A stretch of DNA of 64,000 nucleotides from Roseovarius sp. MMSF_3359 (GCF_030733385.1 NZ_JASHJC010000016.1:28973-92972), one strand, 5' to 3'; positions 53,139 through 63,000 are shown, counted from the first letter of the stretch. The notes: a model not told the origin generated them from the letters alone. Program-made: numbers and translations.

Positions 53139-54956
53139 ATGGCCCAGACACCCTTACTGCAACTGACGGATATATCGCTGACCTTTGGCGGTGAGCCGGT
53201 TTTTGATGCGCTCTCCCTCGTGGTGCAGCCCGGGGACCGCGTGGCGTTGGTGGGGCGGAACGGGTCGGGCAAATCGACCTTGATGAAGGTCATGGCCGGT
53301 CTTGTGGAGCCCGATCGCGGCACCCGGACCGTGTCGCCGGGTATCTGTGTCGGCTACATGGAGCAGGAGCCCGACATGGCGGGTTTCGAGACGCTTGGGG
53401 AGTATGCAGCCAGCGGTCTCGACGCCTCCGAGATGTACCGGGTGGAACGCGCGGGCGAGGGCCTGAAGTTCGATCCCGCGCGGCCGGTTGCAACGGCTTC
53501 GGGCGGTGAGCGTCGTCGCGCGGCGCTGGCCAAGCTGATGGCCGAGGCGCCCGACCTGATGCTGCTCGATGAGCCGACCAACCATCTCGATATCGAGGCG
53601 ATTGCCTGGCTCGAGGCCGAGTTGAAGCAGACCCGGGCGGGGTATATCCTCATCAGCCACGACCGCGCATTCCTGCGTGAGCTATCGCGCGCAACCCTCT
53701 GGATCGACAGGGGAATGACCCGGCGGCAGGAAAAGGGATTTGAGGCGTTCGAGGCTTGGCGGGACAAGACCTGGGAAGAAGAGGACCAGCAGCGCCACAA
53801 GCTCGACCGCAAGATCAAATCCGAGGCCCGTTGGGCCGTCGAAGGGATCAGCGCGCGGCGCAAACGCAATCAGGGGCGCGTTCGGGCGCTGCAGGCGCTC
53901 CGCGCGGAACGTGCAGGCCAGATCCGGCGCCAGGGGACTGCCGCCATGGCGCTCGAGTCTGGGCGTAAATCCGGCAAGAAGGTGATCGAGGCGCGCGGGA
54001 TCGAGAAGAGCTATGACGGGGTACCCATCCTGCGGCGGTTCGACATCAAGGTGCAGCGGGGCGACCGGGTGGCCTTTGTTGGCCCCAATGGTGTGGGCAA
54101 GACGACGCTTCTGAAGCTCCTGCTGAAGGAGATCGACCCTGATGCCGGGGAGGTCAGCCACGGCACCAACCTGCTGCCGGCGGTGTTCGACCAGACCCGC
54201 GCGCAGCTTGATCCCGAGATGAGCCTTTGGGAAAGCATGACCGGCGACAAGGAGATGCGCGTCTCTGGCCGCGCGGACCAGGTGCTGGTGCGGGGGCAGC
54301 CACGCCATGTGGTGGGGTATCTCAAGGATTTCCTCTTTGACGAACGGCAGGTCCGTGCGCCCGTGCGCTCACTGTCGGGCGGGGAAAAGGCGCGGCTCCT
54401 GCTGGCCAAGCTCATGGCACGCGAGAGCAATCTCCTGGTGCTCGACGAGCCGACCAATGATCTCGATATCGAAACGCTCGATCTGCTGCAGGAACTCCTC
54501 GACGATTACGACGGCACGGTCATGCTGGTCAGCCACGACCGGGATTTCCTGGACCGGGTGGCAACGACGACCATCGCCTTTGAGGGCGACGGGCGCACGA
54601 CGGTCTATGCGGGCGGGTGGAGCGATTATCAGGCGCAGAAGACGAAACCTTCGGATGTTGGAGAAAAACCAACAAAGACAAAGCCAAAGGCAGAAAAGCT
54701 CACGCAGTCTGATACGCCTGCCAAGGGGCTGTCCTTTACTGAGAAACACCGGCTGGAAGAACTCCCGGGGCTGATGGACCGGTGGCAGGCGGAGATTGCC
54801 AAGCTCGAAGAGCTGATGGCCGACCCGGAGCTTTTCACCCGCGAGCCGGTCAAGTTCAAGAAAGCGTCCGAGGCGCTTGTGGAACGGCAGCAGAAACTTG
54901 CCGCCGCAGAGGAAGAATGGTTTGAGCTGGCCGAAAAGGCCGAGGCGCAGGGTTGA
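53139..54956 (+). CDS. ABC-F family ATPase (Uup-like)
   Basis: A 605-residue soluble protein with two ATP-binding cassettes and no membrane domain. Walker A motifs are GRNGSGKST and GPNGVGKTT; signature SGGE occurs in both (TASGGERRRAALAKLM and SLSGGEKARLLLAKLM), with Walker B at LLDEPTNHLDIE and VLDEPTNDLDIE. The C-terminal domain after residue 510 is Lys-rich and coiled, as in Uup. ABC-F proteins act on the ribosome or on DNA transitions; Uup-type is most likely. It ends 1 bp before the converging dehydrogenase gene. Confidence 0.9.
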   Translation: MAQTPLLQLTDISLTFGGEPVFDALSLVVQPGDRVALVGRNGSGKSTLMKVMAGLVEPDRGTRTVSPGICVGYMEQEPDMAGFETLGEYAASGLDASEMYRVERAGEGLKFDPARPVATASGGERRRAALAKLMAEAPDLMLLDEPTNHLDIEAIAWLEAELKQTRAGYILISHDRAFLRELSRATLWIDRGMTRRQEKGFEAFEAWRDKTWEEEDQQRHKLDRKIKSEARWAVEGISARRKRNQGRVRALQALRAERAGQIRRQGTAAMALESGRKSGKKVIEARGIEKSYDGVPILRRFDIKVQRGDRVAFVGPNGVGKTTLLKLLLKEIDPDAGEVSHGTNLLPAVFDQTRAQLDPEMSLWESMTGDKEMRVSGRADQVLVRGQPRHVVGYLKDFLFDERQVRAPVRSLSGGEKARLLLAKLMARESNLLVLDEPTNDLDIETLDLLQELLDDYDGTVMLVSHDRDFLDRVATTTIAFEGDGRTTVYAGGWSDYQAQKTKPSDVGEKPTKTKPKAEKLTQSDTPAKGLSFTEKHRLEELPGLMDRWQAEIAKLEELMADPELFTREPVKFKKASEALVERQQKLAAAEEEWFELAEKAEAQG

Positions 54957-55712
54957 TCACTGCATCCTGAGCGCGCCGTCGAGGCGGATGGTCTCGCCGT
55001 TCAGGTAATCACATTCTACGATGAACCGCGCCAGGGCGGCATATTCCGCCGGATCGCCCAGCCGTTTCGGGAAGGTCACGTCCTGCGCCAGCGCCTCGGT
55101 CACGTCGTCGGGCAGGCCCTGCAACATCGGTGTGAGGAATGTACCCGGCGCAATCGCCATCACGCGGATCCCTTCGCGTGCCAGATCCCGCGCCATTGGC
55201 AGGCTGAGCCCGACAATCCCGCCCTTGGAGGCCGCATAGGCGGTCTGTCCCTTCTGGCCGTCGAAGGCCGCGATCGACGCGGTGTTGACGATCACACCGC
55301 GGGTGCCATCGGGCAGGGGGTCGTTCTTTGCGATCTCTGCGGCGGCGAGGCGGGCGACGTTGAAACTGCCCACGAGGTTGATGTCGATGGTGCGTTGGAA
55401 CGCGGCGAGGTCATGAGGGCCGTCGCGGCCCAGGGTCTTTTGCCCTGTGGCAATCCCCGCGCAATTGATCGCGGCGGTGATCCGGCCCATGGCTCCCTTG
55501 GCCATGGCGATGGCGGCAGTAACCGACGCCTCGGAGGTGACATCGGTTTCCGCGAAGGTCGCGCCGATTTCTGCCGCTATGGCGGCGCCGCGTTCCGCGT
55601 CCCGGTCGAGCAGGGTCACCTGCGCGCCCATGTCGCGAAAATGGCGGGCGGTCGCTTCGCCCAGGCCCGATGCGCCCCCGGTAATGATGGCTGCGGTGTC
55701 GGTGATGCGCAT
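54957..55712 (-). CDS. Short-chain dehydrogenase, 3-hydroxyacyl-CoA dehydrogenase (HSD10)-like
   Basis: A 251-residue SDR with the NAD-binding [15 protein letters not shown], the Asn in NCAGIATG, the catalytic Ser in [14 protein letters not shown] and YxxxK in [12 protein letters not shown]. The similarity to HSD17B10-type enzymes suggests a 3-hydroxyacyl-CoA dehydrogenase in branched-chain or fatty acid breakdown. It lies 58 bp after the AbrB-like gene and may be in the same transcript. Confidence 0.88.
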   Translation of the reverse strand: MRITDTAAIITGGASGLGEATARHFRDMGAQVTLLDRDAERGAAIAAEIGATFAETDVTSEASVTAAIAMAKGAMGRITAAINCAGIATGQKTLGRDGPHDLAAFQRTIDINLVGSFNVARLAAAEIAKNDPLPDGTRGVIVNTASIAAFDGQKGQTAYAASKGGIVGLSLPMARDLAREGIRVMAIAPGTFLTPMLQGLPDDVTEALAQDVTFPKRLGDPAEYAALARFIVECDYLNGETIRLDGALRMQ

Positions 55713-55770
55713 GGCGGTTCTCCATCAGATAAATGAACAGGTGTTCAGATAATGCAAATCGACCGACCTG

Positions 55771-56823
55771 TCAAAGCCGGTCTTTGAAGCGGAGCCTGAG
55801 GGCCATGAGGCCAATGACGGTGATGAGAATGCGCACGATGTGATGCAGAGTGACAAAGGCGGGATTGGCCTGCAGGCTGAGCGCGACAAGGGCCATTTCG
55901 GTGACGCCGCCGGGGGCAAAACTGATCAGCATCACGTCGAAACCTTCGCCCGCAAGCGGCGCAAGCAAGAGGGCGAGGACAGCGGCCAGAAGCAGCATCC
56001 CGCCAACCGAAATCAGCGACAGGCCAAGGCCGCGCAGGATCAGCGCACGGCTAAGCCCCGTGAAGCGCATGCCAAGGGCCGTGCCGATCACGATCTGCGC
56101 GTCATTGACGAGCCATTGCGGGATATCGAGTGGCATGAGCCCAGTGAGCGACAGCATCGCGGCCACGACCAGGGGGCCGGTCAATTGCCCCGCGGGCAGG
56201 CGCAACACCTTGCCCAGGAAAATGCCGAGGCCCCCGGCAAGCACGATAAGCGGCAGCAGCTCCAGCGGCACGGAGGGGCGGGCCAAGGTCATGCCGCCCG
56301 CACTGCCCACCGGGGCGCCAAGCCAAAGCGACAGGCCAATCGGCAGGACGGTCACCACGACGATGATCCGCAGGAATTGCTGCAGGATCAGGCGGGGCAT
56401 GTCGGCGCCGGCTTCTTCGCCAAGCGCCAGCGATTCATAGAGTCCGCCCGGGGTGCTTGCGTAAAACGCGGTGGCGGGGTCATAGCCACCGATGCGGCGA
56501 AAGACCTGGTAATTGCAGGCAATCGCCACGAAAACGAACCCGATCAGCGCCAGCAGGCTCGCCACAAGCCGCCCGGCATTGTCAAAAAGCTCCGGTGTGA
56601 CCTGAGCGCCGATCATCAACCCGATCACGGCGATGAAAATCATCCGCAGCCAGTTGGGAAAGGCGTAGCCATCCGGCAGATAGGCGGGCAGCGCAGTGGC
56701 AATCGCCGCGGTCAGGCAGAGCGGCCCGAGGAGGTAGGGCAGCGGCAGGCCCAACCGTTCCGCCGCCACGCCCGCGATGGCGGAAAGGCAGATCAGCAGG
56801 ATCGTGGTGATGGCGTGACGCAT
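55771..56823 (-). CDS. AbrB family membrane protein (putative regulator or transporter)
   Basis: A 350-residue hydrophobic protein with the internal duplication of the AbrB/PF05145-type membrane family: eight to ten helices including LPYLLGPLCLTAAIATALP and LTGPLVVAAMLSLTGLM. It is distinct from the AbrB DNA-binding swapped-hairpin family despite the name. Some members are linked to ammonia monooxygenase annotations. The function is uncertain. An AAGGAGGC ribosome site precedes the ATG. Confidence 0.8.
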   Translation of the reverse strand: MRHAITTILLICLSAIAGVAAERLGLPLPYLLGPLCLTAAIATALPAYLPDGYAFPNWLRMIFIAVIGLMIGAQVTPELFDNAGRLVASLLALIGFVFVAIACNYQVFRRIGGYDPATAFYASTPGGLYESLALGEEAGADMPRLILQQFLRIIVVVTVLPIGLSLWLGAPVGSAGGMTLARPSVPLELLPLIVLAGGLGIFLGKVLRLPAGQLTGPLVVAAMLSLTGLMPLDIPQWLVNDAQIVIGTALGMRFTGLSRALILRGLGLSLISVGGMLLLAAVLALLLAPLAGEGFDVMLISFAPGGVTEMALVALSLQANPAFVTLHHIVRILITVIGLMALRLRFKDRL

Positions 56824-56860
56824 GCCTCCTTGAAACAGCGCGGGCAGGGGGCCGCAAGCC

Positions 56861-57775
56861 CTATCGACCGGATCGCGCAGCAGGGGAGAGCAGGAGAAGG
56901 CCCGCGCCCACGATCATGACCATCCCGAGCAATGTCCAGGTGCCGGGTGGTGTGGCAAAGAACAGGAGATCCCAGAAGGCCACGAAAACCAGGTAGCTGT
57001 ATTCGAATGTCGCCACCGTGGCGGGCGGCGCGGATTTGTAGGCGGCAGCAAGAAGCAGTGTCGCCGCGAGGGTGAGGCAGGTGAGTGCCACGAGGACTAC
57101 AACCTCGGCTTGTCCCAGTGGCGACCAGGTGCCCAGTAGGTAGGGAATTGCCTGCGCCGCGGCCTCTGAGGGCCGCGCGAGAGCGATCACCGTGCTGCCG
57201 ATGAGGCCTGCGCAGGTTGTGGCAAGGATCACCGCGAAGGCCATCGCCGAAGCGGTCACATCACGGCATCGGGTGCGGGTGAGGATGTGCCCGCAGGCAT
57301 AAAACATCGCCCCTGCAAGCGGCAGCAACGCCCAAGGGGAGAAGGCATCGCTTCCGGGGCGCAAGAGGACAAGGACACCGGCAAACCCGATCAGCACCGC
57401 CAACCAGCCGCGCCGCGACACGCGTTCACCGATGGCATAGGCCGACAGCAGCGCGACGAAAATCGGTGCCATGTAGTTTGCCGCGCCGAGGGTTGAGAGG
57501 CTCAGAAACGGGATCGCGGCGTAGAAGGCCAGGAATGTCAGCGTCATGCAGCAGGCGCGCAGCAAGACCGGAGGTGCAAGTGCCTGATGCACGATACTTG
57601 TCCCGCCGCGTCGTGTCAGCACCAGGAACAGGGGCAGTGCCAACGCCCCGCGTAACGCGAAGATCTGCCAGAGCGTCATCTGATTGCCGAACGCCTTGAA
57701 GACAACGTCCTGCAGCGAAATGGCCAGCGTCGCGGCGATGACAAGGAAAATCCCACGCGGGATGTGATCGGGCAT
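56861..57775 (-). CDS. DMT superfamily (EamA) transporter
   Basis: A 304-residue protein with ten membrane helices in two EamA repeats (FLVIAATLAISLQDVVFK, and GAMFYACGHILTRTRC). It stands 37 bp upstream of the AbrB-like gene and divergent from the LysR gene, so LysR control is likely. The ATG at 57775 was used; a TTG at 57784 is the alternative. It is not closely similar to the EamA protein at 35875. Confidence 0.87.
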   Translation of the reverse strand: MPDHIPRGIFLVIAATLAISLQDVVFKAFGNQMTLWQIFALRGALALPLFLVLTRRGGTSIVHQALAPPVLLRACCMTLTFLAFYAAIPFLSLSTLGAANYMAPIFVALLSAYAIGERVSRRGWLAVLIGFAGVLVLLRPGSDAFSPWALLPLAGAMFYACGHILTRTRCRDVTASAMAFAVILATTCAGLIGSTVIALARPSEAAAQAIPYLLGTWSPLGQAEVVVLVALTCLTLAATLLLAAAYKSAPPATVATFEYSYLVFVAFWDLLFFATPPGTWTLLGMVMIVGAGLLLLSPAARSGR

Positions 57776-57836
57776 GTTGGGCAAGTTTGGCCATCCGCTA
57801 CAAGAAAACAGGGTGTGGCGGTAGCCTAGATTGCCC

Positions 57837-57856
57837 GATATTGTTTTGAAAATATC
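57837..57856. promoter_or_regulatory. Candidate LysR-type operator
   Basis: GATATT (57837-57842) and AATATC (57851-57856) form an inverted repeat with 8 nt between them, and the block fits the T-N11-A pattern of LysR-type sites. It lies 37 bp before the LysR start, between the divergent LysR and EamA genes. Confidence 0.4.
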
Positions 57857-57892
57857 CTATTTTATTAATTCAGAAGTTGGTAATACTAAACA

Positions 57893-58816
57893 ATGGAACG
57901 TATCCCGACCCAAGGCATTGACGTCTTCCTTGCCATCGTGCGCGAAGGGTCGCTGCGCGGTGCCGCCCGGGTCTTGGGCATCGGCGCACCCGCGGTCAGC
58001 TTGCAGCTCAAGGCGTTGGAAGAGCGTCTTGGCGTCAGCCTCCTCATCCGGACCACCCGCAGTATCGAGCTGACCGACGCCGGGCGGACCCTGTTCGACG
58101 GAGCGTCACCGGCCTATCGCGACATGACTGACGCGATCAAGAAGACCTGTGAGATCGGGACGGCGCTCAACGGGACTCTCAGGTTGAGCCTGTCGCGCGG
58201 GGCCTACATGGTGGCGCTGGCGCCGGTGCTCGACGGGTTTCTGGCTGCCCATCCGGGGATCAAGCTCGACCTGTCCTGGAGCGAGGACCTGATCGACATC
58301 AACCGCGAAGGGTACCATGCGGGGATCAGGCTCGGTGATATCCTGACCCCAAGCATGGTTGCGGTCCGCCTGACGCCGCCGCTGAAATCCGCATTTATCG
58401 CCGCCCCGTCCTACCTGGACAAGGCAGGCCGCCCGCAGCACCCCCGTGATCTGCTGGCGCATCAATGTATCCGCTATAAGCTGCCAAGCGCCCGGAAAAT
58501 CGCCGACTGGCATTTTGTCGAGGACGGGCAAGTCAAACTCATCGACCCCCCGGCGCGGCTTGCTTTCGACACGGTGATCGGCGTGATCCAGGCCGCGCGG
58601 GACGGGTTCGGGATCGGCTGGTCCCTCCATGAGACCGCACGGGACTATATTGAAAACAAGTCGTTAGAGGTCATTCTTGAGAGCTTTGCCAGGGAGATGC
58701 CACCCTTCTACCTTTACTATCCGGAACAAAATAGACGTGTCGAATGCCTGCGGCTCTTGATTGATTACCTGGTCGCGCACAGGGACCGGATGGCCCGGGC
58801 AAAGGTGGTCCGGTAA
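57893..58816 (+). CDS. LysR family transcriptional regulator
   Basis: A 307-residue regulator with an N-terminal winged helix-turn-helix (IDVFLAIVREGSLRGAARVL, GIGAPAVSLQLKALEERLGV) and a C-terminal periplasmic-binding-protein-like effector domain (residues 90-300). It is divergent from the EamA/AbrB/SDR set and converges on the solitary binding protein. The effector is unknown. Confidence 0.92.
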   Translation: MERIPTQGIDVFLAIVREGSLRGAARVLGIGAPAVSLQLKALEERLGVSLLIRTTRSIELTDAGRTLFDGASPAYRDMTDAIKKTCEIGTALNGTLRLSLSRGAYMVALAPVLDGFLAAHPGIKLDLSWSEDLIDINREGYHAGIRLGDILTPSMVAVRLTPPLKSAFIAAPSYLDKAGRPQHPRDLLAHQCIRYKLPSARKIADWHFVEDGQVKLIDPPARLAFDTVIGVIQAARDGFGIGWSLHETARDYIENKSLEVILESFAREMPPFYLYYPEQNRRVECLRLLIDYLVAHRDRMARAKVVR

Positions 58817-58820
58817 GGCG

Positions 58821-60302
58821 TTACTCGGTGACCGAGACCAAGTGCCAGCGGACCGCGTCATTCTTGACTTCGTCCAGGTCATGCACCCGCGTCGACAGGC
58901 CGACGAGCTGGGTGATGTGATAGGGGATCAGCGTCCCGGAGTTGTCGAAAAGGTATTTCTGCGCTCCGACATAGAGCGCGCGGCGTTTTTCGAAATCAAG
59001 CTCCTGGCTGGCGATGTCGAGCATCGCGTCAAAGGTCAGGTCCTTGAAATAGGTCTCGTTCCACTTGGCGGTCGATCGGAAGATCTCGTTCAGCGCCTGA
59101 TCGGCGGGACGCTCACCCCAGGCGGTGCCAACGGCATCCTTCTGCATCCAGATCTGTGACCAATACCCGTCGGTGGCGGCCTTGGTGATCTTGACCCGGA
59201 TGCCTGCTGCGGCGAGCTGTTCCTGCAGGGCAACGGCCATGTTTGGCCATGACGGCTCCAGTGTCGAGACGTGGATCTCAATGTCGATCCCGTCCGGATA
59301 TCCGGCCTCCGCCAGAAGCGCGCGGGCGGCGTCGATATCCTGCGGGCAGTCGAAATCGGCGTAATACTGATCGTTCGGCCCGACCGGCGTGTCGCAACTC
59401 ACGATGCCCCCACCGCCAAGCGCGAGTTTCAGCAGGTCTTCGCGGTCCACGGCAATCCGGATGGCCTTGCGCACCCGCACGTCATCGAAGGGCGGCACAT
59501 CCGTGCGAAAAGCGATGCCGATCCAGTTGCCGGTGGGGATATCCTGCACGTTGTAGCGGTCGGAATTCTGCAGGACGCGGCGCAGGGAGGGATCAATCCC
59601 GCGTTCCATATCCAACTGGCCGCTCAGGAACGCGGTCAGACGGGCCTGGGCGTCGGGGATGCCGACCAGTTCGACCCGCGCCAGCTTCGGCGGCCCCTCC
59701 CAATAATCGGTATTCGCGGTCAGGATGCTGATCCCGTCGGCATCGAACTTCTCAACAATGAACGGCCCGGTACCGATGCCCGTACGCCCGATCGTGTCGC
59801 CGGAGCCTTCGGGGATCATCCGCAGACGCGAATCCATCAACTGCAGCGGCAAATCGGCAAAAGCGTGTTTGAGCGTGATCCGTACGGTCAGCGGATCAAT
59901 TGCCTCGATCCCTTTGACCATGTTGATGACCGAGCGAACCGGACTGTCCATCTCCGGATCCAGAACCCGTTCGATCGTATAGACAACATCGTCCGCATCG
60001 AAGACGCTGCCATCGTGGAAGCGAACCCCGTCGCGCAGGGCAAAGGTCCATTCGATGGCGTCAGGGCTCACGGTCCAGCCGGTGGCCAGGTCGGGGCTGG
60101 GCTTGCCGTCCAGATCGGGCCGCACGAGGCGGTTCATGATCTTCTCGGTGATCTGCAACACCCGCCCGGTCGAAATCGGATCAAGGCTCGACAGGTTGCC
60201 GAAACCCACCCCATGGGCATGGCGGAACGTGCCGGCAGGCTGCGCCGCGGCGGCGGTCGCGATGAGCAGTGCCGAAACCAGAACCGAGAAAACCAAACGC
60301 AT
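58821..60302 (-). CDS. ABC transporter substrate-binding protein, peptide/nickel type (family 5)
   Basis: A 493-residue periplasmic protein. Residues 1-22 form a signal peptide (MRLVFSVLVSALLIATAAAA). The family 5 signature appears as WTFALRDGVRFHDGSVFDADD, and the domain continues to the C-terminus. Several ATGs lie close together; 60302 follows GGGGAT best. Permease and ATPase genes normally adjoin this type, but none is seen here, so it may serve a transporter elsewhere. It is convergent with the LysR gene. Confidence 0.88.
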   Translation of the reverse strand: MRLVFSVLVSALLIATAAAAQPAGTFRHAHGVGFGNLSSLDPISTGRVLQITEKIMNRLVRPDLDGKPSPDLATGWTVSPDAIEWTFALRDGVRFHDGSVFDADDVVYTIERVLDPEMDSPVRSVINMVKGIEAIDPLTVRITLKHAFADLPLQLMDSRLRMIPEGSGDTIGRTGIGTGPFIVEKFDADGISILTANTDYWEGPPKLARVELVGIPDAQARLTAFLSGQLDMERGIDPSLRRVLQNSDRYNVQDIPTGNWIGIAFRTDVPPFDDVRVRKAIRIAVDREDLLKLALGGGGIVSCDTPVGPNDQYYADFDCPQDIDAARALLAEAGYPDGIDIEIHVSTLEPSWPNMAVALQEQLAAAGIRVKITKAATDGYWSQIWMQKDAVGTAWGERPADQALNEIFRSTAKWNETYFKDLTFDAMLDIASQELDFEKRRALYVGAQKYLFDNSGTLIPYHITQLVGLSTRVHDLDEVKNDAVRWHLVSVTE

Positions 60303-60584
60303 CTGCATCCCCATTGGCAAGACGCAATCTACGCCCCGCGCTCATTACTTGCCTGATTCTGTGAACAAAGCAATCTTGGGGGGCGACACCATGAAGACAC
60401 CGCAGTGACGCATCACACCGGAAGCCACCAGATAATCTAGAGCCCTACGGCTCTTCAATCATGGAAGCAGCCGAACAAACACCGGCCTTGGACGCCGCCG
60501 GAATAATGAAAAGAGTTCTCCCCGCAGCGCCAAGCGGTGCACGTCAATAGATTCTCATTAATCTATCGTTGTCAGAGAGAGATT
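60303..60584. other. Intergenic stretch with two hairpins
   Basis: No coding frame with a ribosome site was found. AGAGCC (60439-60444) pairs with GGCTCT (60449-60454), and ATAGATT (60547-60553) pairs with AATCTAT (60560-60566) just past the 3' end of tRNA-Asn. Neither has a good T run. The second may take part in tRNA transcript ending. Confidence 0.35.
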
Positions 60585-60659
60585 TGGCTCCGGCGGTAGG
60601 GATCGAACCTACGACCAATTGATTAACAGTCAACTGCTCTACCGCTGAGCTACGCCGGA
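60585..60659 (-). tRNA. tRNA-Asn (GTT)
   Basis: A 75-nt cloverleaf on the minus strand with acceptor stem TCCGGCG/CGCCGGA, anticodon loop CTGTTAA (anticodon GTT), T-arm GGTTCGATCC and encoded CCA end. No integrase or repeated 3' tRNA end was seen nearby. Confidence 0.95.
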
Positions 60660-60740
60660 ACACGACGCTGCGTATAGCAACCCCGATTGGCCCCGTCCAG
60701 AGGGGTTGTTACACTTTTTTCGTCGAAATGCGTTTCCGCC

Positions 60741-61652
60741 TCAGGGGAGGGAGAAAACCGCGTTTGCGGTGATTTCCTCTTTGGTCGATACGAGGTTTTT
60801 TCCATAAAGATCAATAAGGTGCGCCAGGACGTTGCGTGTGGCTGCATGCATGAGGTTGGCTGGTGTGTCGGTATAGATCGCGTGCGCCAGCGATTGGGCA
60901 TCGGCGGGGCCGGCCTTCAGGGCTTCCACGATGGCGCTTTCGCGTGACTTGCGGTGGGAGATTAACCAGTTGAGCCGCCCTTGCGGTTCGGTGATGGGCG
61001 CCCCGTGGCCGGCATGGAACACATCGGCGCCACGCGCGTGCATGCGGTCGCAGGACGCCATGAAATCGGTCAGATCACCATCGGGCGGGGAGACCAGCGA
61101 ACTGGCCCAGCCCATGACGAGATCACCGGTAAAGACCACATCGCCCATGGAAAAGCATAGGTGATTGCCGAAATGTCCCGGGGTCCAGTGCGCCGTCAAT
61201 CGCCAGTCTTCTCCTTCGACAACGGCACCATCGTCCAACCCCACATCCGGCATGAACCCCGCATCGACCCCTTCGCCGCCACCCACCAGTCCGGTATCGG
61301 CAAGATGTTGCATGATCGCGCTGCGGCCCGCGTCGGCGGCACCATAGGCGTAGACGGAGGCGCCGGTTTCGCGCGCCAGGATCGCCGCGAGGGGCGAGTG
61401 GTCGAGATGCGCGTGGGTGACGAGGATATGCGTGAGCTGTTGATCGGGTCGGATCGCGGCCAGGATCGCCGCAAGATGCGCCGGGTGGTCAGGGCCGGGA
61501 TCAATGACAGCGACCTGCCTTTCCCCGACGAGGTAGGTATTCGTGCCCCGGTACGTCATGGGCGATGGGTTTGGGGCCAGGATGCGGCGGATGTTCGGGC
61601 CGACCTCTTCTGCCATGCCGACGGGGGGATCGAATTCGGGGGTGGCGTCCAT
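60741..61652 (-). CDS. MBL-fold metallo-hydrolase, LACTB2-like
   Basis: A 303-residue beta-lactamase-fold hydrolase with metal motif THAHLDHS (HxHxDH), a downstream His in HWTPGHFGNHL and Asp in FTGDLVMG. The N-terminal SPMTYRGTNTYLVG and the C-terminal winged-helix region are typical of the group related to LACTB2 and ribonuclease-like members. Substrate unknown. It is divergent from the histidine kinase gene with a 40-bp gap. Confidence 0.88.
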   Translation of the reverse strand: MDATPEFDPPVGMAEEVGPNIRRILAPNPSPMTYRGTNTYLVGERQVAVIDPGPDHPAHLAAILAAIRPDQQLTHILVTHAHLDHSPLAAILARETGASVYAYGAADAGRSAIMQHLADTGLVGGGEGVDAGFMPDVGLDDGAVVEGEDWRLTAHWTPGHFGNHLCFSMGDVVFTGDLVMGWASSLVSPPDGDLTDFMASCDRMHARGADVFHAGHGAPITEPQGRLNWLISHRKSRESAIVEALKAGPADAQSLAHAIYTDTPANLMHAATRNVLAHLIDLYGKNLVSTKEEITANAVFSLP

Positions 61653-61692
61653 TGCTCTTCCTCTCGTGGCCTCGCGCCGCTAGGTTTAGCCC

Positions 61693-62997
61693 ATGAACTT
61701 CCGATGGCTCAAACCCTATATGCCCCGCAGCCTCTATGGTCGGGCGATTTTGATCCTGCTCCTGCCGGTCATATCGCTTTTGACGGTGATTTCGATCGTT
61801 TTCATTCAACGCCATTTCGAAGGGGTGACAAGGCAGATGACACAAGCGGTCAGCCGCGAGGTGACGCTGGTGCTGGATCATGGGGTGATGGCCGATGACG
61901 GGCAGGGGGCCGAGATGGCCGCGGTGCTGCAAATCGCGGTCAATCCGATTTCGGGCGTGGACCTGCCGCAGGAAGATTACCGACGGTGGTTTGATTTCAC
62001 GGGTGCGGTTGTGATCCGGGAATTCACCAGCCTCTTGCCCAATGTCAGGTCCATTGAATTGCCGGATGACAAGATCGTCCGGCTGTACTTCATGCGGCCG
62101 GATGGCGCGCTGGAGCTCAGTTTCGACCGGCGGCGGGTCTCGGCGTCAAATCCCCATCAATTGCTGGTCTACATGGGCGTCTTCGGCGTGCTGATGACGA
62201 TCATTTCGTATCTCTACCTGCGCAATCAACTGCGTCCCATCACCCGGCTTGCACGGGCGGCAGAGGCCTTCGGACGCGGACGCCATGAGGCCTATCGTCC
62301 GGCGGGCGCGATCGAAGTGCGGGCGGCGGGCAGTGCGTTTCTGGACATGCGGGCCAGGATTGAGCGGCAGATCGAACAGCGGACATTGATGCTATCCGGG
62401 GTCAGTCACGATCTGCGCACCCCGCTCACCCGGTTGAAACTCGGCCTGTCGATGCTGGAGGATGACGAGGTTGACCTGATGCAGCGCGACGTGGCGGATA
62501 TGGAGCGTCTGCTTGACGAGTTCCTGGCCTTTGCTCGCGGGGCGCAGGAAGGGGAACCCGCACCCGTCGATCCGATTGCTCTGGTCCGCAGCATCGTCGC
62601 GGATTGCCAGCGTGCCAAGATCAACGCGACGCTGGTGCAGGCGACCGGTGAGGGCAAGGTTGCCCTGCGTGAAGGCGGGGTACGCCGGGCGGTCGAAAAC
62701 CTCATCAACAATGCCGTGCGATATGGCACGAAGGCGGAGGTCTTGGTGACACTGACCGACAAGACCTTGCGGATCCGGGTGGAAGATGACGGCCCCGGCA
62801 TCCCCGAGACGCAACGCGAAGAGGCTCTGAAGCCATTTGCGCGCCTTGATCCGGCGCGTAATCAGGACAAGGGAAGCGGGGTTGGGTTGGGCCTCGCGAT
62901 CACGGCCGATATTGCGCGCGCGCATGGGGGCACATTGCGCCTTGGCGAAAGCGAGACACTTGGCGGTCTGCGTGCGGATATCGTCATCGGTAGGTAG
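61693..62997 (+). CDS. EnvZ-like sensor histidine kinase
   Basis: A 434-residue membrane kinase. Two membrane segments (residues 18-40 and 155-175) enclose a periplasmic domain of about 110 residues; a HAMP domain follows, then the H-box in LSGVSHDLRTPLTRLKLGL with the phosphorylated His, N-box in NLINNAVRYG, and G-boxes in VEDDGPGIP and GVGLGLAI. This is the layout of EnvZ. No response regulator gene is found within the window on either side. Confidence 0.92.
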   Translation: MNFRWLKPYMPRSLYGRAILILLLPVISLLTVISIVFIQRHFEGVTRQMTQAVSREVTLVLDHGVMADDGQGAEMAAVLQIAVNPISGVDLPQEDYRRWFDFTGAVVIREFTSLLPNVRSIELPDDKIVRLYFMRPDGALELSFDRRRVSASNPHQLLVYMGVFGVLMTIISYLYLRNQLRPITRLARAAEAFGRGRHEAYRPAGAIEVRAAGSAFLDMRARIERQIEQRTLMLSGVSHDLRTPLTRLKLGLSMLEDDEVDLMQRDVADMERLLDEFLAFARGAQEGEPAPVDPIALVRSIVADCQRAKINATLVQATGEGKVALREGGVRRAVENLINNAVRYGTKAEVLVTLTDKTLRIRVEDDGPGIPETQREEALKPFARLDPARNQDKGSGVGLGLAITADIARAHGGTLRLGESETLGGLRADIVIGR

Positions 62998-63000
62998 GCA

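Noticed and set aside
60585..60659. tRNA-Asn as an integration site for a genomic island
   Set aside because: No integrase, direct repeat of the tRNA 3' end or foreign composition was seen within the window on either side.
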